Shown here piece by piece: positions 25,199 through 32,284 of a stretch of 64,000 nucleotides of DNA. The stretch lies in NCBI RefSeq assembly GCF_900110165.1, contig NZ_FOCQ01000007.1, forward strand, positions 62,001-126,000, given 5' to 3'. The position numbers were made by a program, and so were the translations under genes. The stretch comes from Lihuaxuella thermophila (lineage in GTDB: Bacteria; Bacillota; Bacilli; Thermoactinomycetales; Thermoactinomycetaceae). The first letter of the stretch is position 1. Each line of letters opens with the position of its first letter. Under the pieces are notes generated by a model. The model did no database searches. It was not told the DNA's origin and saw only the letters and a program-made list of their open reading frames with translations.

Positions 25199-26020
25199 TT
25201 AACATTCGCGAATAATTCCTTTCACCAAACCGATAAATTTCGTTTTGACCCGGTTGGCTGTTTCCATCACTTCTTCATGACTTAACGGTTGAGGAAGAAT
25301 TCCGGCAGCCATGTTGGTGATACAAGAAATCCCCAGCACGCGGATTCCGGCGTGGCGGGCGACGATCACTTCGGGAACAGTGGACATGCCCACTGCATCC
25401 CCACCCATTTTCCGGATCATGCGGATTTCAGCCGGCGTTTCATATGACGGGCCCAGGACACCCGCGTAAACCCCTTCCCGGAGATGGATTTCCTCCGCCT
25501 CAGCGACACGCTTGGCCAGCTGGCGAAGATGGGGATCATAAGCTTCCGACATATCGGGAAAACGAACGCCCAACTCGGGATCATTGGGACCGATCAGCGG
25601 ATTTCGGAACATCAAGTTGATATGGTCACTGATCAGCATGAGATCCCCCGGTGCGAAAGATTCATTCACTCCCCCGGCCGCGTTGGTGACTAACATCGTT
25701 TCCACGCCCAATTCTTTCATCACGCGGATCGGAAAAGTGACGGAGGACGGGTCATGCCCCTCATACAGATGAAAGCGTCCGGACATGGTGACCACTGCTT
25801 GATTTTCCAATGTACCGATGATCAGTTTCCCGGCATGCCCTTCCACCGTTGATACGGGGAAATGGGGAATTTCCTGATAATCGATATGAACCGGCTGAGC
25901 GATTTCTTCCGCCAGAACCCCCAAACCGGAACCGAGAATCAACCCGATTTTCGGCCTTACTTCCGTCTTGGAGGCAATGAACCGGGCTGCTTCGTTGATC
26001 TGCGCACGAGTAAAACTCAT
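25199..26020 (-). CDS. punA: Purine nucleoside phosphorylase, copy 1 (6-oxopurine type)
   Basis: PNP cleaves inosine and guanosine (and deoxy forms) to base and pentose 1-phosphate. The 273-residue trimeric-type enzyme keeps the canonical purine-recognition pair E194 (GPSYETPAE) and N236 (CITNMA), phosphate site GSGLG and GRFHLYEGH. ATG at 26018-26020 follows an AGGTGAAACG-type site. It lies between deoB (125 bp upstream) and copy 2. Around half its residues are shared with copy 2, consistent with an old tandem duplication. Confidence 0.95.
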   Translation of the reverse strand: MSFTRAQINEAARFIASKTEVRPKIGLILGSGLGVLAEEIAQPVHIDYQEIPHFPVSTVEGHAGKLIIGTLENQAVVTMSGRFHLYEGHDPSSVTFPIRVMKELGVETMLVTNAAGGVNESFAPGDLMLISDHINLMFRNPLIGPNDPELGVRFPDMSEAYDPHLRQLAKRVAEAEEIHLREGVYAGVLGPSYETPAEIRMIRKMGGDAVGMSTVPEVIVARHAGIRVLGISCITNMAAGILPQPLSHEEVMETANRVKTKFIGLVKGIIREC

Positions 26021-26144
26021 CGTTTCACCTCATCCCTTCTGTATAAAGTCTGCTCATTGTACACACCGTAGAACCGCCTCACGAGATCATCTGTCTTCCC
26101 CGGTTGAAACTGTCAGCCATGGAAGCTTTCCGTGAAAATGCTGC

Positions 26145-27326
26145 CTACTCCAGCTCTCTTAAAAAACTTGTGCCAATTGCCGGAGATTGTACGTTAAAAT
26201 TGTCAGCAATCGTCGCCCCGACATCAGCGAAAGTTTCCCGCAGGCCCAGCCATTTTCCTTCGCGGGCCAATCCCTTACCGTATACCAGCAGCGGCGTGTA
26301 TTCGCGGGTATGATCCGTACCGTGATGAGTGGGATCGTTCCCGTGATCTGCGGTGATGATGAGCAAATCCTTGTCATCCAAGGCTTCCAGGATTTCCGGT
26401 ACCCGTGCATCAAATTCCTCCAGCGCCCGGGCATAGCCGACCGGGTCACGGCGATGTCCGTATTTCGCGTCAAAATCGACCAAGTTGATAAAAGCCAGTC
26501 CATGAAACGGCTCCGCGAGAACGTTCAGCAATTGATCCACCCCGTCCATGTTGGATTTGGTATGAATCGAGCGGGTGATGCCAACACCGGCATAAATGTC
26601 TGAAATTTTGCCGATGCCGATCACATCCAAACCGGCATCCTGCAAATGATTCAGCACCGTCCTGGCCGGTGGTTTGACGGAATAATCGCGTCGGTTTGCC
26701 GTTCGGGTAAAGTTCCCGGGTTCACCGACAAAAGGCCTGGCGATCACGCGGACCACGGAGTATTTCTCATCCAATGTGAGTTCACGGGCAATCTCACAGA
26801 TGCGGTAGAGCTCGTCCAACGGTACAATCTCCTCATGAGCGGCAATTTGAAACACGCTGTCAGCCGAAGTATAAACGATGAGACTTCCCGTTTTCATATG
26901 TTCTTCGCCCAACTCGGCGATGATTTCCGTTCCCGAAGCCGGTTTGTTGCCGATCACCTTGCGTCCGGTTTTCTCCTCAAAAGCCCGGATCAGCTCTTGA
27001 GGGAAGCCTTCGGGATAAGTTTTAAACGGCTTGTCCGTGTAGATCCCCATAAACTCCCAATGCCCGGTGGTGGTATCTTTTCCTTTTGATATTTCGCTCA
27101 TCTTTCCGTAAAAAGCTCCCGGAGACCGAACTGGCTGTACACCTTTGACCGGCTCGATATTGCCGAGCCCCAGCCTCTCCAGATGGGGCAAATGAAGCCC
27201 GTTCTGGTGGTCCGCGATGTGCCCTAGCGTGTGAGCACCCGCATCCCCGTATTCTTCGGCATCCGGCAGAGCACCGATCCCGACACTATCCAGGACAATG
27301 AGTGTGACGCGAGGAAAATGTTTCAT
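26145..27326 (-). CDS. deoB: Phosphopentomutase
   Basis: DeoB interconverts (deoxy)ribose 1- and 5-phosphates, channelling the products of PunA and Pdp into central metabolism. The 393-residue Mn-dependent alkaline-phosphatase-superfamily enzyme shows [12 protein letters not shown] with the metal Asp, [13 protein letters not shown] with the phosphothreonine, and the C-terminal [18 protein letters not shown] metal site. I start at ATG 27324-27326, which matches the family N-terminus ([14 protein letters not shown]); an in-frame GTG five codons earlier has no better ribosome site. First gene of the nucleoside operon. Confidence 0.95.
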   Translation of the reverse strand: MKHFPRVTLIVLDSVGIGALPDAEEYGDAGAHTLGHIADHQNGLHLPHLERLGLGNIEPVKGVQPVRSPGAFYGKMSEISKGKDTTTGHWEFMGIYTDKPFKTYPEGFPQELIRAFEEKTGRKVIGNKPASGTEIIAELGEEHMKTGSLIVYTSADSVFQIAAHEEIVPLDELYRICEIARELTLDEKYSVVRVIARPFVGEPGNFTRTANRRDYSVKPPARTVLNHLQDAGLDVIGIGKISDIYAGVGITRSIHTKSNMDGVDQLLNVLAEPFHGLAFINLVDFDAKYGHRRDPVGYARALEEFDARVPEILEALDDKDLLIITADHGNDPTHHGTDHTREYTPLLVYGKGLAREGKWLGLRETFADVGATIADNFNVQSPAIGTSFLRELE

Positions 27327-27401
27327 CTTTTTACACCACACTTTTATTCAATGATACTCAGAAAAAAAAAGAACGAACGAATATAAGGCTGTCCGACAGC
27401 A

Positions 27402-27644
27402 TCATTCTCCCAACCAATAGAACATAAGCAGGCGTTCTTTCATTTCATCCATCGTTTTATTTCCTGAAAGCGTTTCTTGATGTGCAAAAACTTTTACCGC
27501 ACCGCCAGACGGCTCCTTGTACAGTAAACCAGGGCGCAAGAAGGTGGAGAGTAATGCCATGATCTGGTACAGGAGCAGTGTAAACAAGACAAAAAGCAGG
27601 ATAAATTTTGTCCAGTCCTTGATCTTTCTGAGTGAAATGATCAT
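27402..27644 (-). CDS. yqzK: YqzK family protein (DUF4227)
   Basis: An 80-residue protein with one N-terminal membrane helix (FILLFVLFTLLLYQIM) and a conserved outward or cytoplasmic tail ending RLLMFYWLGE, matching B. subtilis YqzK. Its function is unknown. In B. subtilis the order is fur-yqzK-xerD-deoB; here ald lies between fur and yqzK, and xerD is missing between yqzK and deoB. Its ribosome site (AAAAGGA) forms part of a hairpin described separately. Confidence 0.85.
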   Translation of the reverse strand: MIISLRKIKDWTKFILLFVLFTLLLYQIMALLSTFLRPGLLYKEPSGGAVKVFAHQETLSGNKTMDEMKERLLMFYWLGE

Positions 27645-27653
27645 AAGAAGGAT

Positions 27654-27694
27654 CGTCCTTTTCCAAGGTTTGTACTAACTTATGGAAAAGGACG
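27654..27694 (-). promoter_or_regulatory. Hairpin that includes the yqzK ribosome site
   Basis: CGTCCTTTTCC and GGAAAAGGACG form a perfect 11-bp stem around a 19-base loop. On the minus strand the 3' arm holds the AAAAGGA presumed to be the yqzK ribosome site, 11 bases before the ATG. There is no T-tract, so it is a poor terminator for ald; sequestration of the ribosome site is an alternative. Confidence 0.4.
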
Positions 27695-27720
27695 GTCATT
27701 TATGCTTTTCGTCGAATCGT

Positions 27721-28851
27721 TCAGAGCACGTGGCGCCCCATGACGTCATTGAGGGAAACGTATGGCAGGTTTAAGCTTTCGGCAACAGCCTGATAAGTAA
27801 CATTCCCATTCAGCACATTGACACCGCGGGCCAGAGCGCGGTTTTCAGTCAAGGCTTGTTCCAAACCTTTGGAGGCGATTTGCACGGCATAGGGAATCGT
27901 CACATTGGTCAGGGCAAAGGTAGACGTTCTCGGAACAGCACCCGGCATATTGGCCACCGCATAGTGTACCACACCATGCTTGACATAGGTAGGGTCGCTG
28001 TGAGTGGTGACGCGGTCAATCGTTTCAATCGATCCCCCCTGGTCGATGGCCACATCCACGATGACCGAACCCGGCTGCATCATTTTCACCATTTCTTCTG
28101 TCACCAGATGAGGGGCACGGCGCCCGGGAATCAGGACCGCACCGATCAAGAGATCCGCTTTTTTCACAGCTTCCGCAATATGGTAGCTGCTGGACATCAA
28201 CGTGTGGAGCCGTCCTTGAAAGAGATCATCCAGCTGCCTTAAGCGATCTGCGTTCACATCGAGAATGGTAACGTTCGCACCCATTCCCACGGCGATTTTC
28301 GCTGCGTTGGTTCCGACTGTCCCTCCGCCGATAATCACAACTTCACCCGGCAGAACTCCGGGGACACCCCCTAAAAGAACGCCTCGGCCGCCTTTCGGCT
28401 TCTCCAGAAATTGGGCGCCCACCTGTACGGCCATACGCCCGGCCACTTCACTCATGGGGGTTAAAAGCGGCAGAGATCCGTTGTCGAGCTGGATGGTTTC
28501 ATAAGCGATCGCAATCACTTTCTTCTCCATCAAGGCACGGGTTAGCTCCGGCTCAGGCGCGAGATGGAGATAGGTAAACAAGATGAGGCCTTCCCGGAAG
28601 TACGGGTACTCCGACGGTTGCGGCTCTTTAACTTTTAGAACCATGTCGGCGCTGTTCCAAACATCTGCGGCCGAATCGATGATTTTGGCACCATGCTCGA
28701 TGAAAGCCTCATCCGGAAATCCGCTTCCTTCCCCGGCTCCTTTTTCCATGATCACCTCATGCCCGGCATGGATCAGCGCATCCACCCCTGCCGGGGAAAT
28801 CGCGACCCGGTTTTCATCTTTTTTTACCTCTCTTGGAACACCAATTATCAT
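27721..28851 (-). CDS. ald: Alanine dehydrogenase
   Basis: Ald interconverts L-alanine and pyruvate with NAD+; in Bacillus it is needed for growth on alanine and for sporulation. The 376-residue protein has catalytic K75 (LKVKEP) and H96 ([10 protein letters not shown]), and the NAD-binding fold [19 protein letters not shown] near residue 172. ATG is preceded by AAAGGAGATC. It is inserted between fur and yqzK compared with B. subtilis, and an Na+/alanine-type symporter is elsewhere in the window. Confidence 0.97.
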   Translation of the reverse strand: MIIGVPREVKKDENRVAISPAGVDALIHAGHEVIMEKGAGEGSGFPDEAFIEHGAKIIDSAADVWNSADMVLKVKEPQPSEYPYFREGLILFTYLHLAPEPELTRALMEKKVIAIAYETIQLDNGSLPLLTPMSEVAGRMAVQVGAQFLEKPKGGRGVLLGGVPGVLPGEVVIIGGGTVGTNAAKIAVGMGANVTILDVNADRLRQLDDLFQGRLHTLMSSSYHIAEAVKKADLLIGAVLIPGRRAPHLVTEEMVKMMQPGSVIVDVAIDQGGSIETIDRVTTHSDPTYVKHGVVHYAVANMPGAVPRTSTFALTNVTIPYAVQIASKGLEQALTENRALARGVNVLNGNVTYQAVAESLNLPYVSLNDVMGRHVL

Positions 28852-28921
28852 GATGTTGATCTCCTTTGCAAAAATTATCTTATCACTATGATTGGATAGT
28901 TCAATATCATTTTTAACAAAA

Positions 28922-28951
28922 AACGTGAGATCTTTGCATCGATCTCACGTT
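28922..28951 (-). terminator. Terminator overlapping the end of fur
   Basis: AACGTGAGATC and GATCTCACGTT form a perfect 11-bp stem that includes the fur stop codon, followed on the minus strand by TTTTGTT. Confidence 0.85.
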
Positions 28952-29424
28952 ACCTTGGAACCTACCAGTTTTTTCGGGTCCGGGACTTGTCCTTTGCAAC
29001 GATGGCAAATTCCGTGAAAAGTCAGCCGGTGATCCACTATTTGAAAGTCATATTCTTTCTCAACCCGTTCTTCAATCGGGCCCAACAAATCCTCCATGAT
29101 TTCGTCTACCGTACCACAATTGAGACAGATGAGGTGGTGATGATGATGTTCCGCCCCTTCAGCGCGAAACTCGTATCGAGTTACACCATCGCCAAAGTTC
29201 AGCTTATGAATGATCTGCAGATCACTCAAAAGCTCCAATGTACGATACACGGTGGCAAGCCCGATTTCCGGAGCTTTTTCCTTCACCAACAGGTAGACAT
29301 CCTCTGCGCTTAGGTGATCTTCTTCATTTTCCAAAAGCACTCGGACAGTCGCTTCCCGTTGGGGGGTCAATTTGTAGTTATGGGCGGACAACTGTTGTTT
29401 AATTTGGTTCACCCGTTCTTCCAC
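28945..29424 (-). CDS. fur: Ferric uptake regulator
   Basis: Fur represses iron uptake genes when loaded with Fe(II). The winged helix (KLTPQREATVRVLLENEEDHLSAEDVY, split here at family positions) and C-terminal dimer domain are clear. The metal ligands are visible: the histidine run in AEHHHHHLIC, C-x2-C in CLNC and the second pair CHRC. I start at GTG 29422-29424: it aligns with the B. subtilis start (ENRIDRIKKQL versus EERVNQIKQQL) and is seven bases from AGGGGGGG, while an upstream GTG is too close to that site. A sigma-A promoter lies just upstream. Confidence 0.94.
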   Translation of the reverse strand: MEERVNQIKQQLSAHNYKLTPQREATVRVLLENEEDHLSAEDVYLLVKEKAPEIGLATVYRTLELLSDLQIIHKLNFGDGVTRYEFRAEGAEHHHHHLICLNCGTVDEIMEDLLGPIEERVEKEYDFQIVDHRLTFHGICHRCKGQVPDPKKLVGSKVT

Positions 29425-29453
29425 ATACACACCCCCCCTGCGTTCCTGACACC

Positions 29454-29483
29454 ATTATATTGGAGGAAACCCAAGGAAGTCAA
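29454..29483 (-). promoter_or_regulatory. fur: Sigma-A promoter of fur
   Basis: Minus strand TTGACT (29478-29483), 18-bp spacer, TATAAT (29454-29459), 30 bp ahead of the fur start codon. Near-consensus in both boxes. Confidence 0.8.
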
Positions 29484-29503
29484 ACCAAATAAAATATACT
29501 ATC

Positions 29504-29518
29504 ATATAATAATTATTT
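29504..29518. promoter_or_regulatory. PerR/Fur-like box upstream of fur
   Basis: ATATAAT-A-ATTATTT is a 7-1-7 repeat matching 11 of 14 positions of the PerR box (TTATAAT-N-ATTATAA). It is 21 bp upstream of the fur -35 box and touches the spoIIM stop codon. B. subtilis fur is PerR-regulated, which makes this plausible, but the AT-rich surroundings raise the chance of coincidence. Confidence 0.35.
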
Positions 29519-30192
29519 TAATTATAGGCCGCATGCAGAGTCAAGAAACCGACCGTAGGAATGGCATGCCTCATCAAGTGAGGGGATACATACGCCACAA
29601 AAATGGCCGAAAGCAGCAGGATCGCGGCCATTCCCGTCACCAGGATCGAAAATGAAACAAACTGGGGGTAAATCGTGCCGCGATGGTGAATCAACCGGTT
29701 ACGCACCAATAACATGGAGAAATGAATTCCGGCTACCGATACAATGATGATCGCAGGAATCACCAACAAGTTTTGCGGCACCACCGAAACAAAGGCAAAC
29801 CATAACCCTTTCCAGGATAACTGGCTGACTAAAAATCCCACCGTAAATCCGATCACCAGACCTTTAAGAAAAATAAATACCAAGAGCACCGGAATCCCAA
29901 TCACCGAAAGACCCAAGATCCACATCAAACCCACTGTTTTCAAATGATCACCCAGAGCATGTTGAAAAGCCATCTCCGGCTCTGCAATCGAATTTTGTTC
30001 GAGACCGCGGAAAAAGTAACTCAAATAGTTAATGAGCCCTTCTTTTTGCTCGGGGTCGAGCGTATTCACAATCACGGCTCCGAAGATGACCCCCATCATG
30101 AACAACACGGTAACAAATATGTAGAGAGATTTCTGATTTTGTACATGCACCTGAAGTGTCTGGCTCCACTGGCTTTTCCTTTTCTTGTTCAT
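29518..30192 (-). CDS. spoIIM: Stage II sporulation protein M
   Basis: SpoIIM is part of the DMP (SpoIID-SpoIIM-SpoIIP) machine that remodels peptidoglycan to drive engulfment of the forespore. The 224 residues contain five membrane segments (for example SLYIFVTVLFMMGVIFGAVI near residue 22 and GLVIGFTVGFLVSQLSWKG near residue 112). ATG is preceded by GGAGGGACCGGAT. It lies immediately upstream of fur, the conserved Bacillus arrangement. Confidence 0.93.
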   Translation of the reverse strand: MNKKRKSQWSQTLQVHVQNQKSLYIFVTVLFMMGVIFGAVIVNTLDPEQKEGLINYLSYFFRGLEQNSIAEPEMAFQHALGDHLKTVGLMWILGLSVIGIPVLLVFIFLKGLVIGFTVGFLVSQLSWKGLWFAFVSVVPQNLLVIPAIIIVSVAGIHFSMLLVRNRLIHHRGTIYPQFVSFSILVTGMAAILLLSAIFVAYVSPHLMRHAIPTVGFLTLHAAYN

Positions 30193-30319
30193 ATCCGGTC
30201 CCTCCTTGTCCTGTCACTCTAACTCTATGACAGGAAGAGGGAGAATATACGAGTTCCCCTGCTAGAAATTATAGATTCGGTGTCAAAGAAGACTGCATTC
30301 CCCGGCTGTAGAGGGATCG

Positions 30320-30374
30320 AGCCGGCAACCTTTCCATCTCCGTTTGTAAATCGTTGTTTGGAAGGTTACCGGCT
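30320..30374. repeat. Long imperfect hairpin between spoIIM and the permease remnant
   Basis: AGCCGG-C-AACCTTTCC (30320-30335) pairs with GGAAGGTT-A-CCGGCT (30360-30374). The plus strand continues CTTTTCCCC, a weak T-tract, but no plus-strand gene lies upstream. The minus strand has no T-tract. Its role is unclear. Confidence 0.5.
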
Positions 30375-30436
30375 CTTTTCCCCACACTTTATGATGTTCT
30401 GCGGCTTTAATGGAGTGGGCCCGTCCACTTTCTACC

Positions 30437-30598
30437 CTATCTCTTTTTCACAAACTTTGAATCTAGTTGCTTTTCTTGCGCAGCATGAATCACCGCTCCG
30501 CTTCCCATAAACAATCCGGGGCCGATGACGCCGCCAATCGAAAACATCGGGACATGACCCGCCTGCAAGTCTTTTCTCAAATGGCTGTCTCCACCCAT
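30437..30598 (-). pseudogene. N-terminal remnant of an amino acid permease
   Basis: An ATG at 30596-30598 behind a strong AGGAGGGG site opens 53 codons. The first 38 residues are the unmistakable start of an APC-family amino acid permease (LRKDLQAGHVPMFSIGGVIG then PGLFMGSGAVIH): a basic cytoplasmic tail and the glycine-rich first helix. The family then continues with about 400 more residues in 12 helices, but here the frame passes into ...EKQLDSKFVKKR and stops. Most of the gene has been deleted while its translation signal remains. It follows an aminotransferase, so a GABA-permease-like partner is plausible. Confidence 0.75.
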
Positions 30599-30648
30599 CC
30601 GCCCCTCCTATTCCAGATCCATCCAGATACAGATTAACCATGTCAGGG

Positions 30649-31995
30649 TCAGAATCGGTTTCGAATGGCATTTTTCAAAGTTCTGATGATAAATTCCACC
30701 TCTTCATCAGTCGATGAAAGCGGAGGGCACAGGGTGAGAACATTATTGAACCCGGCGACGGTATCCCCGTTTTTGCCGATGATCAAGCCATTTTGCTTAC
30801 ATTCGGCAATCACCCCGGACACTTTTTCAAGCGCTAACGGCTTTTTGGACTCCTTGTCTTCAACCAGCTCAATCCCCATGAGAAAACCCAGACTGCGAAT
30901 GTCACCCACATGGGGATGATCCTTGATTTCCATCATGCCGGCCGAGAGCCGGTCTCCCAGAACGCGGGCGCGCTCGATCAGGTTTTCCCTCTCCATGATT
31001 TCCAAATTTTTCAGCGCGACGGCACAGGCTGCCGGATTGCCGCCGAAGGTATTGACATGGCGCAAATAGGCATACTCGCCGGTCTCTTTGAACTTTTCAT
31101 AAATCTCTTTGCGAACGGCGGTGGCCGAGAGCGGGAGATAGCCGCTGGTGAGCCCCTTTGCCATCGTCACAATATCGGGCTTGACCTGAAACTTCATATG
31201 TCCGAATTTCGCTCCCGTCCTCCCGAACCCGCAGATCACTTCATCCATAATGAGTAAAACTCCGTGCTTGTTACAGATTTCCTGCACTTTTTGCATGTAG
31301 ACGGGATGCGGCACGATGACGCCACCGCCGGTGATGGCGGGCTCCATAATCACCCCGGCGATCGTTTCCCGGCCTTCCCAGATGATCGTATCTTCAATCG
31401 CTTGCGCGCACTCAAGATTGAACTCTTCCACCGTTTGACCCGCCGGGCGGCGATAACTGTCGGGAGGGCGGACATGAATGAAGCCCGCTCCCAGGGGTTC
31501 GTACTTATACTTTCTTTGCGCCTGCCCGGTTGCGGCCAATGCCCCCATCGAATTCCCATGATAAGCGCGATATCGCGAGATAAATTTAAAACGGGTGGGC
31601 TCTCCGTTTTGCTGGTGGTATTGTCTGGCGATTTTAAACGCCGTTTCATTGGCTTCCGATCCGCTGTTGGAGAAGAAAATGGCATACTCTCCTTCCAGCC
31701 ATTGATTTAATTTTTCAGCCAATTGAATAGCGGGAAGGTGACTCTGCGTCAACGGATAATACGGCATCGTTTTCAATTGTTGGTAGGCGGCTTCCGCCAA
31801 TTCCGTTCTGCCATAGCCGACATTGACACACCATAGGCCGGACATCGCGTCGAGATAGCGGTTGCCGTCAAGATCGGTGATCCACGACCCTTTTGCCTCC
31901 GTGATCACCATGGGAGGATTTTTTTCATTGTAAGAAGACATTTGATGCCACAGATATTTCCGGTCTTTCTCAATCACATCCGTCTTGCTAAACAT
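30649..31995 (-). CDS. Class III PLP-dependent aminotransferase
   Basis: A 448-residue fold-type I omega-aminotransferase. Visible landmarks: GSWITDLDGNRYLDAMSGLW at residues 36-55, FSNSGSEANETAFKIAR, the Asp that holds the pyridine nitrogen in LLIMDEVICGFGRTG, and the PLP lysine in MAKGLTSGYLPLSA. The closest types I recall are YhxA-like and taurine/omega-amino acid:pyruvate aminotransferases; substrate is not certain. I start at ATG 31993-31995, eight bases from GGGAGGT; upstream in-frame starts lack that spacing. The remnant of a permease gene follows on the same strand, suggesting a former uptake and transamination pair. Confidence 0.88.
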   Translation of the reverse strand: MFSKTDVIEKDRKYLWHQMSSYNEKNPPMVITEAKGSWITDLDGNRYLDAMSGLWCVNVGYGRTELAEAAYQQLKTMPYYPLTQSHLPAIQLAEKLNQWLEGEYAIFFSNSGSEANETAFKIARQYHQQNGEPTRFKFISRYRAYHGNSMGALAATGQAQRKYKYEPLGAGFIHVRPPDSYRRPAGQTVEEFNLECAQAIEDTIIWEGRETIAGVIMEPAITGGGVIVPHPVYMQKVQEICNKHGVLLIMDEVICGFGRTGAKFGHMKFQVKPDIVTMAKGLTSGYLPLSATAVRKEIYEKFKETGEYAYLRHVNTFGGNPAACAVALKNLEIMERENLIERARVLGDRLSAGMMEIKDHPHVGDIRSLGFLMGIELVEDKESKKPLALEKVSGVIAECKQNGLIIGKNGDTVAGFNNVLTLCPPLSSTDEEVEFIIRTLKNAIRNRF

Positions 31996-32236
31996 CCACA
32001 TGTACCTCCCTGTCAACGTTTTCCTCACGGGTGTAAAATTTCCCGTTCGGAAGTTTCCGGATTGAAAATACTGAGATTTGCAAAAAAAGATGAAAAAAGA
32101 TGCTGAGAGTCAAATTTTTATTTCTCTCTATTTCCATTGTAATGAACTCTCCTTCCTTTTAGAAACGACTATTTTCTGTCTGGATAAAATATTTTGATAA
32201 TAGGGAGCGAGTATGATATAAATAAATATGAATCTG

Positions 32237-32250
32237 CGCAAACGCTTTCA
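32237..32250. promoter_or_regulatory. CcpA catabolite-responsive element (cre) in the amylopullulanase leader
   Basis: Minus-strand TGAAAGCGTTTGCG matches the cre consensus TGWAARCGYTWNCW at 13 of 14 positions. It lies 35-48 bp upstream of the TTG I take as the amylopullulanase start. Catabolite repression by glucose is expected for a starch-degrading enzyme. Confidence 0.6.
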
Positions 32251-32284
32251 CCATTCCGAGGATTTTTTGAAGGGGGTAGAACAT

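Noticed and set aside
32029-32227. Promoter for the amylopullulanase
   Set aside because: Several TAAAAT/GATAAT-like hexamers exist but none has a correctly spaced -35 box, so I do not call one.
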